Under the pieces are notes generated by a model. It was not told where the DNA came from. It did no database searches and saw only the letters and a program-made list of their open reading frames with translations. Made by a program: the position numbers and the translations under genes. This document shows positions 39,669 through 48,814 of a DNA stretch of 64,000 bases, one piece after another. The stretch is from contig AP022133.1 of the NCBI GenBank assembly GCA_014169315.1, positions 4,340,001 to 4,404,000 of the forward strand, written 5' to 3'. The stretch is from Enterobacter cloacae (GTDB taxonomy: Bacteria; Pseudomonadota; Gammaproteobacteria; Enterobacterales; Enterobacteriaceae). Position 1 is the stretch's first letter, and each line of letters opens with the position of its first letter.

Positions 39669-41309
39669 TCAGCGCGTTTTTCTCCAGCCTGCGAGCCAGA
39701 CAACAACCCCGCCAGCCATCAGCCAGGCAGGCATCATCTGCCAGTCCGGGCGATTGATCAGCAACAGCGTACCGCTCAGCAGCAATGTCGCCCCAATACC
39801 AAAGAGATAGCGTGACTGTCCCTGGCGAACGCGGCTGGACTGAAGCTCGCGGGCGATTTTATCCATGCTGTGCTGAAGGTTCTTGTTCTGACGCAAACTG
39901 TCATAAACCAGCTCAGGAATTTCAGGCATTTTTTCAATCCAGAACGGGGCTTTCTCTTTCAGATAGCGCACCAGCGCCGGAATGCCAACCTGATCCTTAA
40001 TCCAGGATTCCAGGAAAGGTTTCGCGGTTTTCCATAAGTCTAACTGAGGATAGAGCTGACGACCTACGCCTTCAACGTAAAGTAATGTTTTCTGAAGTAA
40101 AACTAACTGCGGTTGCACTTCCATATTGAAGCGGCGGGCGGTGTTAAACAGGTTCAGCAAAACATGGCCGAAGGAGATCTCCGCCAGTGGTTTTTCAAAA
40201 ATCGGTTCACATACGGTACGGATAGCAAACTCAAACTCTTCGACGTTAGTATCCGCCGGAACCCAGCCTGAATCTACGTGCAGCTCGGCCACCTTACGGT
40301 AGTCGCGATTAAAGAAGGCGATGAAGTTCTCGGCAAGATAGCGCTTATCTTCTTTGTTCAGCGAGCCCACAATGCCACAGTCAATACCGATGTACTTCGG
40401 GTTCTCAGGGTGTTCGTAACTCACGAAGATATTGCCCGGGTGCATATCCGCATGGAAAAAGCTGTCGCGGAACACCTGGGTGAAGAAGACCTGCACGCCA
40501 CGCTCGGCCAGCAGCTTCATGTTGGTGCCCTGGTTTTCCAGCGCAACCACATCCGATACCGGGATCCCGTAGATACGTTCCATCACCATCATATTCTGGC
40601 TACAGTAGTCAGAATAGACTTCAGGCACATACAGCATCGGGCTGTCTTCAAAGTTACGACGCAGCTGAATGGCGTTTGCTGCTTCACGCTGCAGATTAAG
40701 TTCATCAATCAGCGTTTTTTCGTATTCCCGCACCACTTCCATTGGACGCAGTCGACGGCCATCAGGCAGCAAGCGTGGAACCCAGCGGGCCAGGCGGTAG
40801 ATAAGCTTCATGTCAGCTTTGATTATCGGCAGGATATCCGGGCGAATAACCTTGATAACCACCTCTTTGCCGTTTTCTTTCAGACGCGCCGTGTGTACCT
40901 GAGCAATGGAGGCTGATGCCAAAGGCTCAATGTCGAAATCGTCAAACCAGGTTTCGACGGGGATATTGCCCATCGCTTCTTCAATCTGTTTCTTCGCCCT
41001 TCCCCCGTCAAACGGGGCAACGCGATCCTGCAACAGTGCCAGTTGGTCGGCAATGTTTGGTGGGAAGAGATCGCGACGGGTAGAAAGCATCTGCCCAAAC
41101 TTGATCCATACCGGGCCAAGCTCCTGTAGCGCCAGACGCAGACGTTCACCCAGCGGCTGACCTTTATGACGATTTGGCATCCAGAACAACATCCGCCGCC
41201 AGATCCGAAGCGGCAGCGTAATGCGCATTTTGGGGATAAGTTCGTCTAGCCCGTAACTCAAAAAGGTGTGGACGATAAAATAGAGGCGGCGAATTTCACC
41301 AGGCGTCAT
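39669..41309 (-). CDS. ubiB: Ubiquinone biosynthesis atypical kinase UbiB
   Basis: ADCK/COQ8-family protein with ATPase activity required for ubiquinone synthesis. 546 residues, E. coli length. The family KxGQ motif is in [17 protein letters not shown] near 90, the A-rich loop in [10 protein letters not shown], the ion-pair lysine in VVIKVIRP near 153, catalytic loop [12 protein letters not shown] near 285 and IDCGIVG as metal-binding site. Two C-terminal TM helices near 500-540. Its start overlaps the ubiJ stop by 4 bases. Confidence 0.97.
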   Translation of the reverse strand: MTPGEIRRLYFIVHTFLSYGLDELIPKMRITLPLRIWRRMLFWMPNRHKGQPLGERLRLALQELGPVWIKFGQMLSTRRDLFPPNIADQLALLQDRVAPFDGGRAKKQIEEAMGNIPVETWFDDFDIEPLASASIAQVHTARLKENGKEVVIKVIRPDILPIIKADMKLIYRLARWVPRLLPDGRRLRPMEVVREYEKTLIDELNLQREAANAIQLRRNFEDSPMLYVPEVYSDYCSQNMMVMERIYGIPVSDVVALENQGTNMKLLAERGVQVFFTQVFRDSFFHADMHPGNIFVSYEHPENPKYIGIDCGIVGSLNKEDKRYLAENFIAFFNRDYRKVAELHVDSGWVPADTNVEEFEFAIRTVCEPIFEKPLAEISFGHVLLNLFNTARRFNMEVQPQLVLLQKTLLYVEGVGRQLYPQLDLWKTAKPFLESWIKDQVGIPALVRYLKEKAPFWIEKMPEIPELVYDSLRQNKNLQHSMDKIARELQSSRVRQGQSRYLFGIGATLLLSGTLLLINRPDWQMMPAWLMAGGVVVWLAGWRKTR

Positions 41310-41911
41310 TTGCTCTCCAGTTTTTCCAGCCGTTTGGTTAAGGCATCAACCGCGCGTTCAACAGCGGCAGTCTCTTCCGCAAACCATGCCACTTCCAGCG
41401 GCCCGGGTGCCATGCGCCATTCTTCGGTCAGCACTTCTGACGCATAGCGCTGCTGTCGCTGCAGGCTTTTGCGCAGGAAAGCCGAACCACCATGAATCGC
41501 TTTACCGATCCCTTCAGCAGCAATGTCGCCAATAAAGGGCGCGAGCAGTTCTGCCGGATCAAACTCGGCCAGGTCGCTAAGCGCAACGAAGTTCTGCACG
41601 ACCTGAATATCGCCTTCAACTTCCAGTTCACCGCTGCGGATAAGCGCGGTCAGTTGCTGGCGGTCACGCAGTTTTGGTAACACGCTCATGTGCGTAATGA
41701 CCGAGCAGTCCGCCTCGCCTTCCCACTCACCCAGAACGTCGAGCTGACGTTCGCTGAAGACCAGCACAAGCGGTGTCGAAAACTCTTTTAAAACGATACG
41801 CAGTACCTTTCCGTTAAGCCGCTGACGTGCGGATTTCAGCGCAGGTGCGCGGTACAGAAAGGCATTCAGTACATTCTCAATGCCTGCGGTGACCAGGGGT
41901 TTAAAGGGCAC
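41306..41911 (-). CDS. ubiJ: Ubiquinone biosynthesis accessory factor UbiJ (SCP2 domain)
   Basis: Lipid-binding SCP2-type protein that scaffolds the cytosolic ubiquinone-synthesis complex with UbiK. GTG 41911 with an AGGTG site gives 201 residues, the E. coli length; an ATG at 41959 would overlap ubiE and is not favoured. Hydrophobic SCP2 pocket at about 15-110; C-terminal coiled coil from about 165 ([20 protein letters not shown]) for UbiK binding. In E. coli the 3' part of this locus also encodes the EsrE RNA; I cannot confirm that here. Confidence 0.94.
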   Translation of the reverse strand: MPFKPLVTAGIENVLNAFLYRAPALKSARQRLNGKVLRIVLKEFSTPLVLVFSERQLDVLGEWEGEADCSVITHMSVLPKLRDRQQLTALIRSGELEVEGDIQVVQNFVALSDLAEFDPAELLAPFIGDIAAEGIGKAIHGGSAFLRKSLQRQQRYASEVLTEEWRMAPGPLEVAWFAEETAAVERAVDALTKRLEKLESK

Positions 41912-41924
41912 GGGACACCTCCAC

Positions 41925-42680
41925 TCAGAACTTGTAACCACGATGCAGCGCGACGACACCGGCCGTCATGTTGAAGTACTCAACGTTCTCAAATGCCGCA
42001 TCCTGCATCATGGCTTTCAACGTGTCTTGATCCGGGTGCATACGAATAGACTCTGCCAGATAGCGGTAGCTTTCTGCATCGTTTGCCACCAGCTCACCAA
42101 TACGCGGCAGAATGTGGAATGAATAGGCATCGTAGGCTTTACTCAGCGGCTCGATAACCGGTTTGGAGAACTCAAGCACCAGCAGGCGTCCGCCCGGCTT
42201 CAGCACGCGGTACATGGAACGCAGCGCTTTGTCTTTATCCGTAACGTTACGCAGGCCAAACGAGATAGTGATGCAGTCAAAGGTATTATCCGGGAACGGA
42301 AGAGCTTCAGCGTTGGCCTGTACATATTCCACATTACCCACAACGCCGATGTTACGCAGCTTCTCGCGTCCCATTTTCAGCATGGAGTCGTTGATATCGG
42401 CCAGAACAACGCGACCGCTTTCCCCTACCAGACGGGAGAATTTCGCGGTCAGATCGCCCGTACCACCCGCTAAATCCAGCACCGTTTGTCCACGACGCAC
42501 ACCGCTACAGTCGATGGTGAAGCGCTTCCACAAGCGATGAATGCCGAATGACATTAAGTCATTCATCACATCGTACTTCGCCGCCACGGAATGAAATACG
42601 TGGGCCACCATGTCAGCTTTCTGCGCTTTGGCGACAGTCTGAAAGCCAAAGTGCGTCGTGTCTTGTGAATCGTCAACCAT
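41925..42680 (-). CDS. ubiE: Ubiquinone/menaquinone C-methyltransferase UbiE
   Basis: SAM-dependent C-methylation of demethylmenaquinol and of the ubiquinone intermediate DDMQH2. 251 residues, E. coli length. Class I methyltransferase fold with SAM motif [15 protein letters not shown] near 65-80, acidic loop [10 protein letters not shown], and UbiE signatures [17 protein letters not shown] and [17 protein letters not shown]. First gene of ubiE-ubiJ-ubiB-tatABC(D). Confidence 0.98.
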   Translation of the reverse strand: MVDDSQDTTHFGFQTVAKAQKADMVAHVFHSVAAKYDVMNDLMSFGIHRLWKRFTIDCSGVRRGQTVLDLAGGTGDLTAKFSRLVGESGRVVLADINDSMLKMGREKLRNIGVVGNVEYVQANAEALPFPDNTFDCITISFGLRNVTDKDKALRSMYRVLKPGGRLLVLEFSKPVIEPLSKAYDAYSFHILPRIGELVANDAESYRYLAESIRMHPDQDTLKAMMQDAAFENVEYFNMTAGVVALHRGYKF

Positions 42681-42746
42681 CTCAGAGCCTGCTTATCAGT
42701 AAAATGTCCGGGAAGTGTAACAGATTGGGCGCGTTTGCCCTACGAT

Positions 42747-44204
42747 TCAACCACCGCGAAAGAAACGCGTCGGCTCCTCTTCTGGCGATAAATCCGCCGT
42801 TAAATCGTTGTCTTCACTGTTTGTCTTTTGTTCAGCATGACCTTCTCGCAGACGGAATTCTTCGTCCTGAGCCGTGGCCTGTTCCACCAGTTCCGGATTA
42901 ATCTCGCGTTTGACCTCCACCCCCAGGCTGCGAAACGCTTCGGCTTGCGCCAGCAAATTGCCGCGCCCGGAGGAGAGCTTTTTCATTGCCTGACGGTAGT
43001 TATCCTGCGCGCGGTCAAGGCTTTGCCCAACCGAGGACATATCGTCCACGAACAGGCGCATTTTGTCGTACAGCTTGCTGGCGCGATCGGCAATCTGCTG
43101 CGCATTGCGGCTCTGGTGCTCGTAGCGCCACAGGTTCGCAATGGTACGTAAGGCCACCAGCAACGTGGTGGGACTTACCAGCATAATGTTATTTTTCAGT
43201 GCTTCAGTAATCAGTTCTGGCTGCCTGTCGAGCGCCAGCAGGAATGCGGGCTCTACCGGGATGAACATCAGCACGTAGTCCAGAGAACGCAAACCCGGCA
43301 GCTGTTGATAGTCTTTTCGGCCCAGCAGACGAATGTGGTTACGTACAGAGGCAATATGTTCCTGCAGCGCCGCCTCGCGAATGTAATCATCCTCTGCATT
43401 GAAGTAACGCTCGTAGGCCACCAGCGTCATTTTGGCGTCAATCACCACATCTTTGCCCTGCGGCAACCGCACAATCACATCCGGCTGCATGCGCGAGCGG
43501 GCATCGTTCTCAATGCTGACCTGCGTTTCGTATTCATACCCTTCACGCAGACCAGAAGCTTCCAGCACGCGGGTCAGTACCACCTCGCCCCAGTTACCCT
43601 GCGCTTTGTTATCCCCTTTCAGGGCGCGCGTCAGGTTGACTGCTTCCTGCGCCATCTGCGCATTCAGCTGCTGGAGATTACGAATTTCATGCGCCAGCGT
43701 GTGACGCTCGCGGGCTTCCTGGCCAAAGCTGTCCTGCACCTGACGACGAAAACCGTCAAGCTGTTCACGCAGCGGTGTCAGCAGGCTGTTCAGGCTCTGG
43801 CGGTTTTGTTCGTCAACGCGGCGGTTGCTGTGCTCAAAAATGCGGTTCGCAAGGTTCTCGAACTGCTCACTGAGGCGCTGCTCGCTGTTGATCATCTGGC
43901 GGATTTTATCTTCCGCATGCAGCTGGGTAGATTCAAGGCGGGTGGTCACTTCGCGGAGATCGGCCTCCAGTGAGGTGTTAATGTCGCGCAGGTTGCGCAG
44001 TTCGTTATTGAGCAACTCACACTCGTCGCGCCAGTGCGAACCCTGGGCAAGCTGTTGTTTTGCCGCGCTTAACTCCGCGACCATCTCTTCGCGTTCTGCC
44101 AGTTGATCGGCTTTCTGCTGCGCGTGCTGGTAGCTGGAAATCAGCCAGCCTATACCCACACCCACCAGCGCAATCACCGCATAAATCAGGATTGAGATAT
44201 CCAC
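42747..44204 (-). CDS. rmuC: RmuC family protein (DNA recombination limiting)
   Basis: Limits inversion recombination at short inverted repeats in E. coli; predicted nuclease-like domain. 485 residues. N-terminal TM anchor (ISILIYAVIALVGVGIGWLI), a long coiled coil at about 25-130, then the RmuC domain with KGDNKAQGNWGE, QPDVIVRLPQGKDVVIDAKMTL and VEPAFLLALD. Acidic variable tail. It lies between udp and ubiE on the same strand, as in E. coli. Confidence 0.95.
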   Translation of the reverse strand: MDISILIYAVIALVGVGIGWLISSYQHAQQKADQLAEREEMVAELSAAKQQLAQGSHWRDECELLNNELRNLRDINTSLEADLREVTTRLESTQLHAEDKIRQMINSEQRLSEQFENLANRIFEHSNRRVDEQNRQSLNSLLTPLREQLDGFRRQVQDSFGQEARERHTLAHEIRNLQQLNAQMAQEAVNLTRALKGDNKAQGNWGEVVLTRVLEASGLREGYEYETQVSIENDARSRMQPDVIVRLPQGKDVVIDAKMTLVAYERYFNAEDDYIREAALQEHIASVRNHIRLLGRKDYQQLPGLRSLDYVLMFIPVEPAFLLALDRQPELITEALKNNIMLVSPTTLLVALRTIANLWRYEHQSRNAQQIADRASKLYDKMRLFVDDMSSVGQSLDRAQDNYRQAMKKLSSGRGNLLAQAEAFRSLGVEVKREINPELVEQATAQDEEFRLREGHAEQKTNSEDNDLTADLSPEEEPTRFFRGG

Positions 44205-44302
44205 AATGCCCCCTGCATCAACGTATTACCCGCACAAAATAGAATTGTGCTGTATAAACGTCCAGTTTGAAAGGGTTTTCCTGCGAGGCGCTACGCAAAA
44301 AG

Positions 44303-44327
44303 AAAAGGCCGAACGTATCGGCCTTTT
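44303..44327 (-). terminator. Rho-independent terminator of udp
   Basis: A 10-base stem (AAAAGGCCGA with TCGGCCTTTT) around a 5-base loop, with Ts at the end of the stem on both strands. It lies 16 bases after the udp stop. Confidence 0.88.
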
Positions 44328-44343
44328 ATCTCATAAGACGGGA

Positions 44344-45105
44344 CTAGATCAGGCGACGAGCGGCTTCAACCACGATTTTCACCGCATGACTTTCAGTCTG
44401 CTTCATGGTCTCGGCGTTCGGGATCTCTTGCTGAGTACGGTTGACGATAACGCCTGCCACCATACCGGCACGCAGACCCTGGCTTGCGCACATGGTCAGC
44501 AGTGTTGCAGATTCCATTTCGTAGTTCATTACGCCCATAGACTGCCACTCTTCCATTGAGCCTTTAAAACGGCTCACGACGCGACCAGAGAAGGTGTCGT
44601 AACGCTCCTGGCCTGGGTAGAAGGTATCAGAAGAGGCGGTCACGCCCACGTGAGTCGTTGCCCCCACGGATTTCGCGGCTTCAACCAGTGCAGTGGTACA
44701 TTCGAAATCAGCCACTGCCGGGAATTCCATTGGCGCAAAGTGCAGACTTGCTCCATCCAGACGCACAGACGCGGTGGTGACCAGCACGTCGCCGACATTG
44801 ATATGTGGCTGAATAGCACCGGTGGTACCGATACGCAGGAAAGTACGAATGCCCAGCTGCGCCAGCTCTTCAACTGCAATAGAAGTAGACGGGCCGCCGA
44901 TACCGGTCGAGCACACGATCACTGCTTTGCCATCCAGCTCAGCGCGCCAGGTGGTGAATTCACGATGGGCTGCCAGCTTAACCGGCTTATCCATCAGCGC
45001 GGCGATCTTTTCCACACGCTCAGGATCGCCAGGGACGATAGCGAGCGTAGCCCCTTGTAAATCGTTTTTAGTGAGGCCGAGATGAAAAACATCAGACTTA
45101 GACAT
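44344..45105 (-). CDS. udp: Uridine phosphorylase Udp
   Basis: Reversible phosphorolysis of uridine to uracil and ribose-1-phosphate; hexameric cytosolic enzyme of pyrimidine salvage. 253 residues, E. coli length. NP-1 family motifs: [39 protein letters not shown] phosphate loop ([11 protein letters not shown]) and NYEMESATL for ribose binding. Two CRP-like sites upstream match the CRP-CytR arrangement known for udp. Confidence 0.98.
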   Translation of the reverse strand: MSKSDVFHLGLTKNDLQGATLAIVPGDPERVEKIAALMDKPVKLAAHREFTTWRAELDGKAVIVCSTGIGGPSTSIAVEELAQLGIRTFLRIGTTGAIQPHINVGDVLVTTASVRLDGASLHFAPMEFPAVADFECTTALVEAAKSVGATTHVGVTASSDTFYPGQERYDTFSGRVVSRFKGSMEEWQSMGVMNYEMESATLLTMCASQGLRAGMVAGVIVNRTQQEIPNAETMKQTESHAVKIVVEAARRLI

Positions 45106-45177
45106 AGGTGACTCCTCTGTGGGTCGGTTAGTCAGAAGAAGTAAAATGGTACTTTACAGAAGCAATAAGCACAATTT

Positions 45178-45193
45178 CGTGACACACCTCACC
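45178..45193. promoter_or_regulatory. CRP-type site proximal to udp
   Basis: CGTGA-N6-TCACC fits the CRP consensus TGTGA-N6-TCACA at 8 of 10 positions. Its centre is 52 bases from the second site, the same spacing as CRP1 and CRP2 at E. coli udp, where CytR binds between them. Confidence 0.75.
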
Positions 45194-45229
45194 ATGAATG
45201 AAAATGATTGCAGTAGATTTCCATGAAAT

Positions 45230-45245
45230 GGTGATTCACATCACA
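45230..45245. promoter_or_regulatory. CRP-type site distal to udp
   Basis: GGTGA-N6-TCACA, 9 of 10 consensus positions. Distal partner for udp regulation; being between divergent genes, it might also influence ysgA, which is an inference. Confidence 0.75.
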
Positions 45246-45354
45246 TTAACAAGTTATATCGCGGGGCACTGCACAAAAGATAGACGGTTTAAGGCACTGT
45301 GGGTTGTTATCTTGAGGTCTATATTTATATGCACTTACGGGTACGGAGAATACC

Positions 45355-46158
45355 ATGACTCAGAAAACCAATTTTGCGCCTGCCGCCGCCCCTCTTGCTT
45401 CGACCATCGTCTCCACCTCTGAAGAATCGATCCTGGCCGGTGAAACCTCCATTCCCTCGCAGGGCGATAATATGCCTGCTTACCACGCACGGCCAAAATC
45501 CGCTGACGGCCCGCTGCCTATCGTGATTGTGGTTCAGGAGATTTTTGGCGTTCACGAACATATTCGCGACCTCTGCCGTCGACTGGCTCTGGAAGGGTAT
45601 CTGGCCGTTGCACCAGAGCTCTATTTCCGCCAGGGCGATCCGAATGATTACAGTGATATCCCTACGCTTTTCAGCAACCTGGTCAGCAAAGTGCCAGATG
45701 CGCAGGTGCTGGCCGACCTTGACCACGTTGCCAGTTGGGCGGCGCGTAACGGTGGCGATCCGCATCGCCTGATGGTGACCGGTTTCTGCTGGGGTGGCCG
45801 TATTAGCTGGCTGTATGCCGCGCACAATCCACAGCTCAAAGCCGCCGTGGCCTGGTACGGTAAGCTGGTGGGTGAGAAGACGCTGAATTCACCGAAGCAC
45901 CCTGTTGATATCGCAACAGACCTGAATGCACCGGTTCTGGGGTTGTACGGCGGACAGGATACGGGTATTCCACTCGATACCGTGGAAACGATGCGCCATG
46001 CGCTGCGTGCAGCCAACGCAAAGGCTGAAATTGTGGTGTATCCGGATGCCGGGCACGCCTTTAATGCCGATTATCGTCCGGGCTATCACGTGGAATCCGC
46101 TAAAGATGGCTGGGAGCGTATGCTGGCCTGGTTCAGCCAGTACGGTAATAAGAAATAA
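45355..46158 (+). CDS. ysgA: Dienelactone hydrolase family protein YsgA
   Basis: Alpha/beta-hydrolase of the dienelactone hydrolase family; physiological substrate unknown. 267 residues. Catalytic triad visible as the nucleophile Cys in GFCWGG, Asp in GGQDTGIP and His in DAGHAFN. The family motif VVQEIFGVHEHIRD is near residue 60. Divergent from udp. In E. coli the next gene is metE; here the accessory block begins instead. Confidence 0.93.
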   Translation: MTQKTNFAPAAAPLASTIVSTSEESILAGETSIPSQGDNMPAYHARPKSADGPLPIVIVVQEIFGVHEHIRDLCRRLALEGYLAVAPELYFRQGDPNDYSDIPTLFSNLVSKVPDAQVLADLDHVASWAARNGGDPHRLMVTGFCWGGRISWLYAAHNPQLKAAVAWYGKLVGEKTLNSPKHPVDIATDLNAPVLGLYGGQDTGIPLDTVETMRHALRAANAKAEIVVYPDAGHAFNADYRPGYHVESAKDGWERMLAWFSQYGNKK

Positions 46159-46163
46159 CTTTT

Positions 46164-46189
46164 ATGGCTCCGGGGCACACCGGAGCCAT
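46164..46189 (+). terminator. Stem-loop after ysgA
   Basis: A perfect 10-base stem ATGGCTCCGG/CCGGAGCCAT around a 6-base loop starts six bases past the ysgA stop. The T-run is poor (ATTCCC), so termination may be partial. The following 46190-46441 is AT-rich and should contain the promoter of the accessory operon; I found no clean -35/-10 pair. Confidence 0.6.
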
Positions 46190-46441
46190 TCCCACATGAA
46201 AAATAAGTGCATTTCATCACATTCTTGCGACAAATTTTTTCACTCTAAATATTCTTCTCATCAAATTTTTTGCCACATTATTCAGCGATATGACTCCCTT
46301 CACACTCACCGGGTATAACGCCTGCCAATACAAATTTTTCGTTGCTGCACACCAAACTATTTTCCTGTCTCACCACCTCTTTCTGCTGAATACTCAGCAT
46401 CAGATTTACGGATCGTTTATGACCTGAACAGGAGATTTACC

Positions 46442-47110
46442 ATGACGCAATACGTATTCCAGGCTCAACCTTTTGCTCTGCCATTTGCCCCCCATAGCAC
46501 CGCTCTGGTGATGATCGACATGCAGCGTGATTTTGTGGAAGCCGGTGGGTTTGGTGAAGCGCTCGGTAACGATGTTTCGCGGGTTCGTTGCGCCATCGAG
46601 CCCTGTAAAAACGTGCTCGCAGCAGCCCGCAGTCAGGGAATGCTGGTGATCCATACCCGTGAGGGGCACCGCGCAGACCTTAGCGATTGCCCGGCAGCCA
46701 AGCTCACCCGCGGGGGCAAAACCTTTATCGGCGAACCCGGCCCAATGGGGCGTATTCTGGTGCGCGGGGAAGCGGGCCACGACATTATTCCAGAGCTCTA
46801 CCCTGTCGCGGGCGAACCGGTTATCGATAAACCGGGCAAGGGTGCGTTCTATCAGACTGACCTGCATCTCATTTTACAGAACCACGGCATTAAAACGCTG
46901 ATTGTCTGCGGCGTCACCACTGAAGTTTGCGTCACCACGACCGTTCGCGAAGCTAACGATCGGGGTTACGAGTGCATTATCCCGGAAGACTGTGTCGGCT
47001 CTTATTTCCCGGAATTCCAGAAATATGCGCTGGAGATGATCAAGGCACAGGGTGCCATTTTCGGCTGGGTCAGCCATTCCTCCGCCATTCAGGAAGGCCT
47101 TAAGGGCTAA
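46442..47110 (+). CDS. Cysteine hydrolase of isochorismatase family, biuret-hydrolase-like
   Basis: Predicted amidohydrolase of the isochorismatase-like fold. Of the families I recall it is closest to biuret hydrolase (BiuH), sharing HTREGHR.DL, IGEPGPMGRIL-type, GHDIIPELYP, IDKPGKG and REANDRGYEC. The Asp-Lys-Cys triad is present as Asp26 (MIDMQRDF), Lys130 (DKPGKG) and Cys163 (TTEVCV). 222 residues, soluble. First gene of the accessory operon, with AGGAG seven bases before the ATG. BiuH converts biuret to allophanate and ammonia. Whether biuret, a ureido acid or another N-carbamoyl compound is used here cannot be read from sequence; RutB-like ureidoacrylate amidohydrolase is the other candidate family. 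Confidence 0.85.
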   Translation: MTQYVFQAQPFALPFAPHSTALVMIDMQRDFVEAGGFGEALGNDVSRVRCAIEPCKNVLAAARSQGMLVIHTREGHRADLSDCPAAKLTRGGKTFIGEPGPMGRILVRGEAGHDIIPELYPVAGEPVIDKPGKGAFYQTDLHLILQNHGIKTLIVCGVTTEVCVTTTVREANDRGYECIIPEDCVGSYFPEFQKYALEMIKAQGAIFGWVSHSSAIQEGLKG

Positions 47111-47118
47111 ATAACGGA

Positions 47119-47143
47119 GATACCGTCGAGGCCTCGCGGTATC
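47119..47143. repeat. 25-base palindrome in the hydrolase-fdrA gap
   Basis: Arms GATACCG/CGGTATC enclose a second palindrome CGAGGCCTCG, giving a nearly perfect nested hairpin eight bases after the hydrolase stop, with one unpaired T. No T-run follows. In the 147-base gap before fdrA it could be an attenuator, an RNA-processing site or a regulator's binding site. Confidence 0.55.
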
Positions 47144-47257
47144 CGCTATCTAACAACCTCACATTATCACGACCTTTTCGTAGCGCCCGATACCACGCTA
47201 TGCGGGTTCCCTTTGTCCGCACTCTGCTGTCGGGCAGTCATTACCAGGCTTAACATA

Positions 47258-48814
47258 ATGAAAATTCAGAGCAAAGTTTTCAGCAACCTATACCAGGACT
47301 CTGTGTCTTTGATGCAGATTTCAGCGCGGATCAGCAAGCTACCAGGTATCCATAACGCGTCAGTGGTGATGGGAACCCCGATGAACCTCGAACAGCTTCG
47401 TGAAGCTGGACTTGGTACGGAGCTCCGCGCCGGTCCGAACGATCTGATCATTGCCGTCATGGGAGAAGAAGCCGCTTGCATAGCGGCGCTGGATCTCGCT
47501 GAGCAACGCCTGAACAGTAAGCCTGAAGAGAGTGCGGATATCAGCAAATCTCCCGACCCGGTTAGCCTGGATATGGCGCTGGAAACCGCGGCCGATGCTA
47601 ATCTGGCGCTGATTTCCGTTCCCGGAGACTACGCGGCCGCCGAGGCGATAAAAGCGCTGAATCTGGGTATGAACGTGATGATGTTCAGCGATAACGTCAG
47701 TTCCGGGCAGGAAAAAGCGATTAAAACCCTCGCGCACGCACATCGCCGTATTGTGATGGGTCCCGACTGTGGCACTGCCATTATCAACGGTATTCCGTTG
47801 GGTTTTGCTAATGTGGTTAAACGCGGGGTCATCGGTATCGTCGGTGCATCCGGTACCGGGTTGCAGGAGGTGACGTGCCGTATTGACAGACTTGGGTCAG
47901 GCATCTCGCAGGCTCTGGGCACAGGCGGCCATGACCTCAGCGAAGAAATCGGCGGGATTTCCATGCTGGATGGACTCCAGGCACTTATGCAAGATGAAGC
48001 CACCGACGTCATCGTTTTGATCTCAAAACCACCTTCACCCACTGTGGCTACGCGCATTCTGGAGCAGGCTCAGTTTGCCGGGAAACCCGTGGTAGTGAAC
48101 TTTATTGGTTCTGATCCGCAGGAGATCGCACGCCCTAACGTAAGCGCCGCAATGACGCTTGCCAGCGCAGCTGAAATCGCGGTTGCATTAGCCAACCATC
48201 AGCCATTACCAGAAAAACCGGCAGACCCAACACCTCGTGACATCGTTACCCTGCAACAGGCTTGCCTGAATTTGTCTGCGGCAAGGCAGGATATTCGCGG
48301 CGTCTTCGCGGGAGGGACGTTCTGCTATGAAGCGCAACTCATCTGCCAACAAAACGGTTTCAGCGCCGCATCAAACACCCCCGTTTCCGGAAATAAAAAA
48401 CTGCAGGATATCTGGCAGAGCCACGGTCATACGCTAATCGACATGGGAGATGACGATTTCACCCGCGGTAAACCGCACCCGATGATTGACCCCACGCTGC
48501 GCAACCAGCGCCTCATTAACGAGCTGAACGATCCACAGACTGCCGTTGTGTTGTTCGATGTGGTGCTGGGATATGGCGCATCCGAAACCCCTGCCAGTGA
48601 ATTACTGGAGCAACTTGCTCACATTGATAAACACCATGCCCCGGTATTGATTGCGCATGTATGCGGCACAGAAGCCGATCCACAACAGCGCAGCCGCCAG
48701 GTTGACGCCCTGCGTGAAGCGGGCGTCATCATCGCCGATTGCAACGCGCAGGCCGCAGCCTGGGCCAGCATCGTGGCTAACATTCAGCTCCAGAAGAAGG
48801 ACGTCTGCGCATGA
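47258..48814 (+). CDS. fdrA: FdrA family protein (acyl-CoA synthetase-like, carbamoyltransferase subunit candidate)
   Basis: 518 residues from ATG 47258 with the FdrA beginning KVFSNLYQDSVSLMQIS; the frame reads 15 codons further upstream but the shorter form fits the family. It has a succinyl-CoA-synthetase-like fold: a CoA/nucleotide-binding-like domain with GIVGASGTGLQEV, and the phosphohistidine-loop-like GTGGHDLSEEIGG. In E. coli fdrA lies with ylbE, ylbF and ybcF beside the allantoin genes, and these have been assigned to oxamate carbamoyltransferase (from memory). Here it probably forms a complex with the YlbE-like protein, whose ATG overlaps its stop. Substrate unknown. Confidence 0.88.
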   Translation: MKIQSKVFSNLYQDSVSLMQISARISKLPGIHNASVVMGTPMNLEQLREAGLGTELRAGPNDLIIAVMGEEAACIAALDLAEQRLNSKPEESADISKSPDPVSLDMALETAADANLALISVPGDYAAAEAIKALNLGMNVMMFSDNVSSGQEKAIKTLAHAHRRIVMGPDCGTAIINGIPLGFANVVKRGVIGIVGASGTGLQEVTCRIDRLGSGISQALGTGGHDLSEEIGGISMLDGLQALMQDEATDVIVLISKPPSPTVATRILEQAQFAGKPVVVNFIGSDPQEIARPNVSAAMTLASAAEIAVALANHQPLPEKPADPTPRDIVTLQQACLNLSAARQDIRGVFAGGTFCYEAQLICQQNGFSAASNTPVSGNKKLQDIWQSHGHTLIDMGDDDFTRGKPHPMIDPTLRNQRLINELNDPQTAVVLFDVVLGYGASETPASELLEQLAHIDKHHAPVLIAHVCGTEADPQQRSRQVDALREAGVIIADCNAQAAAWASIVANIQLQKKDVCA

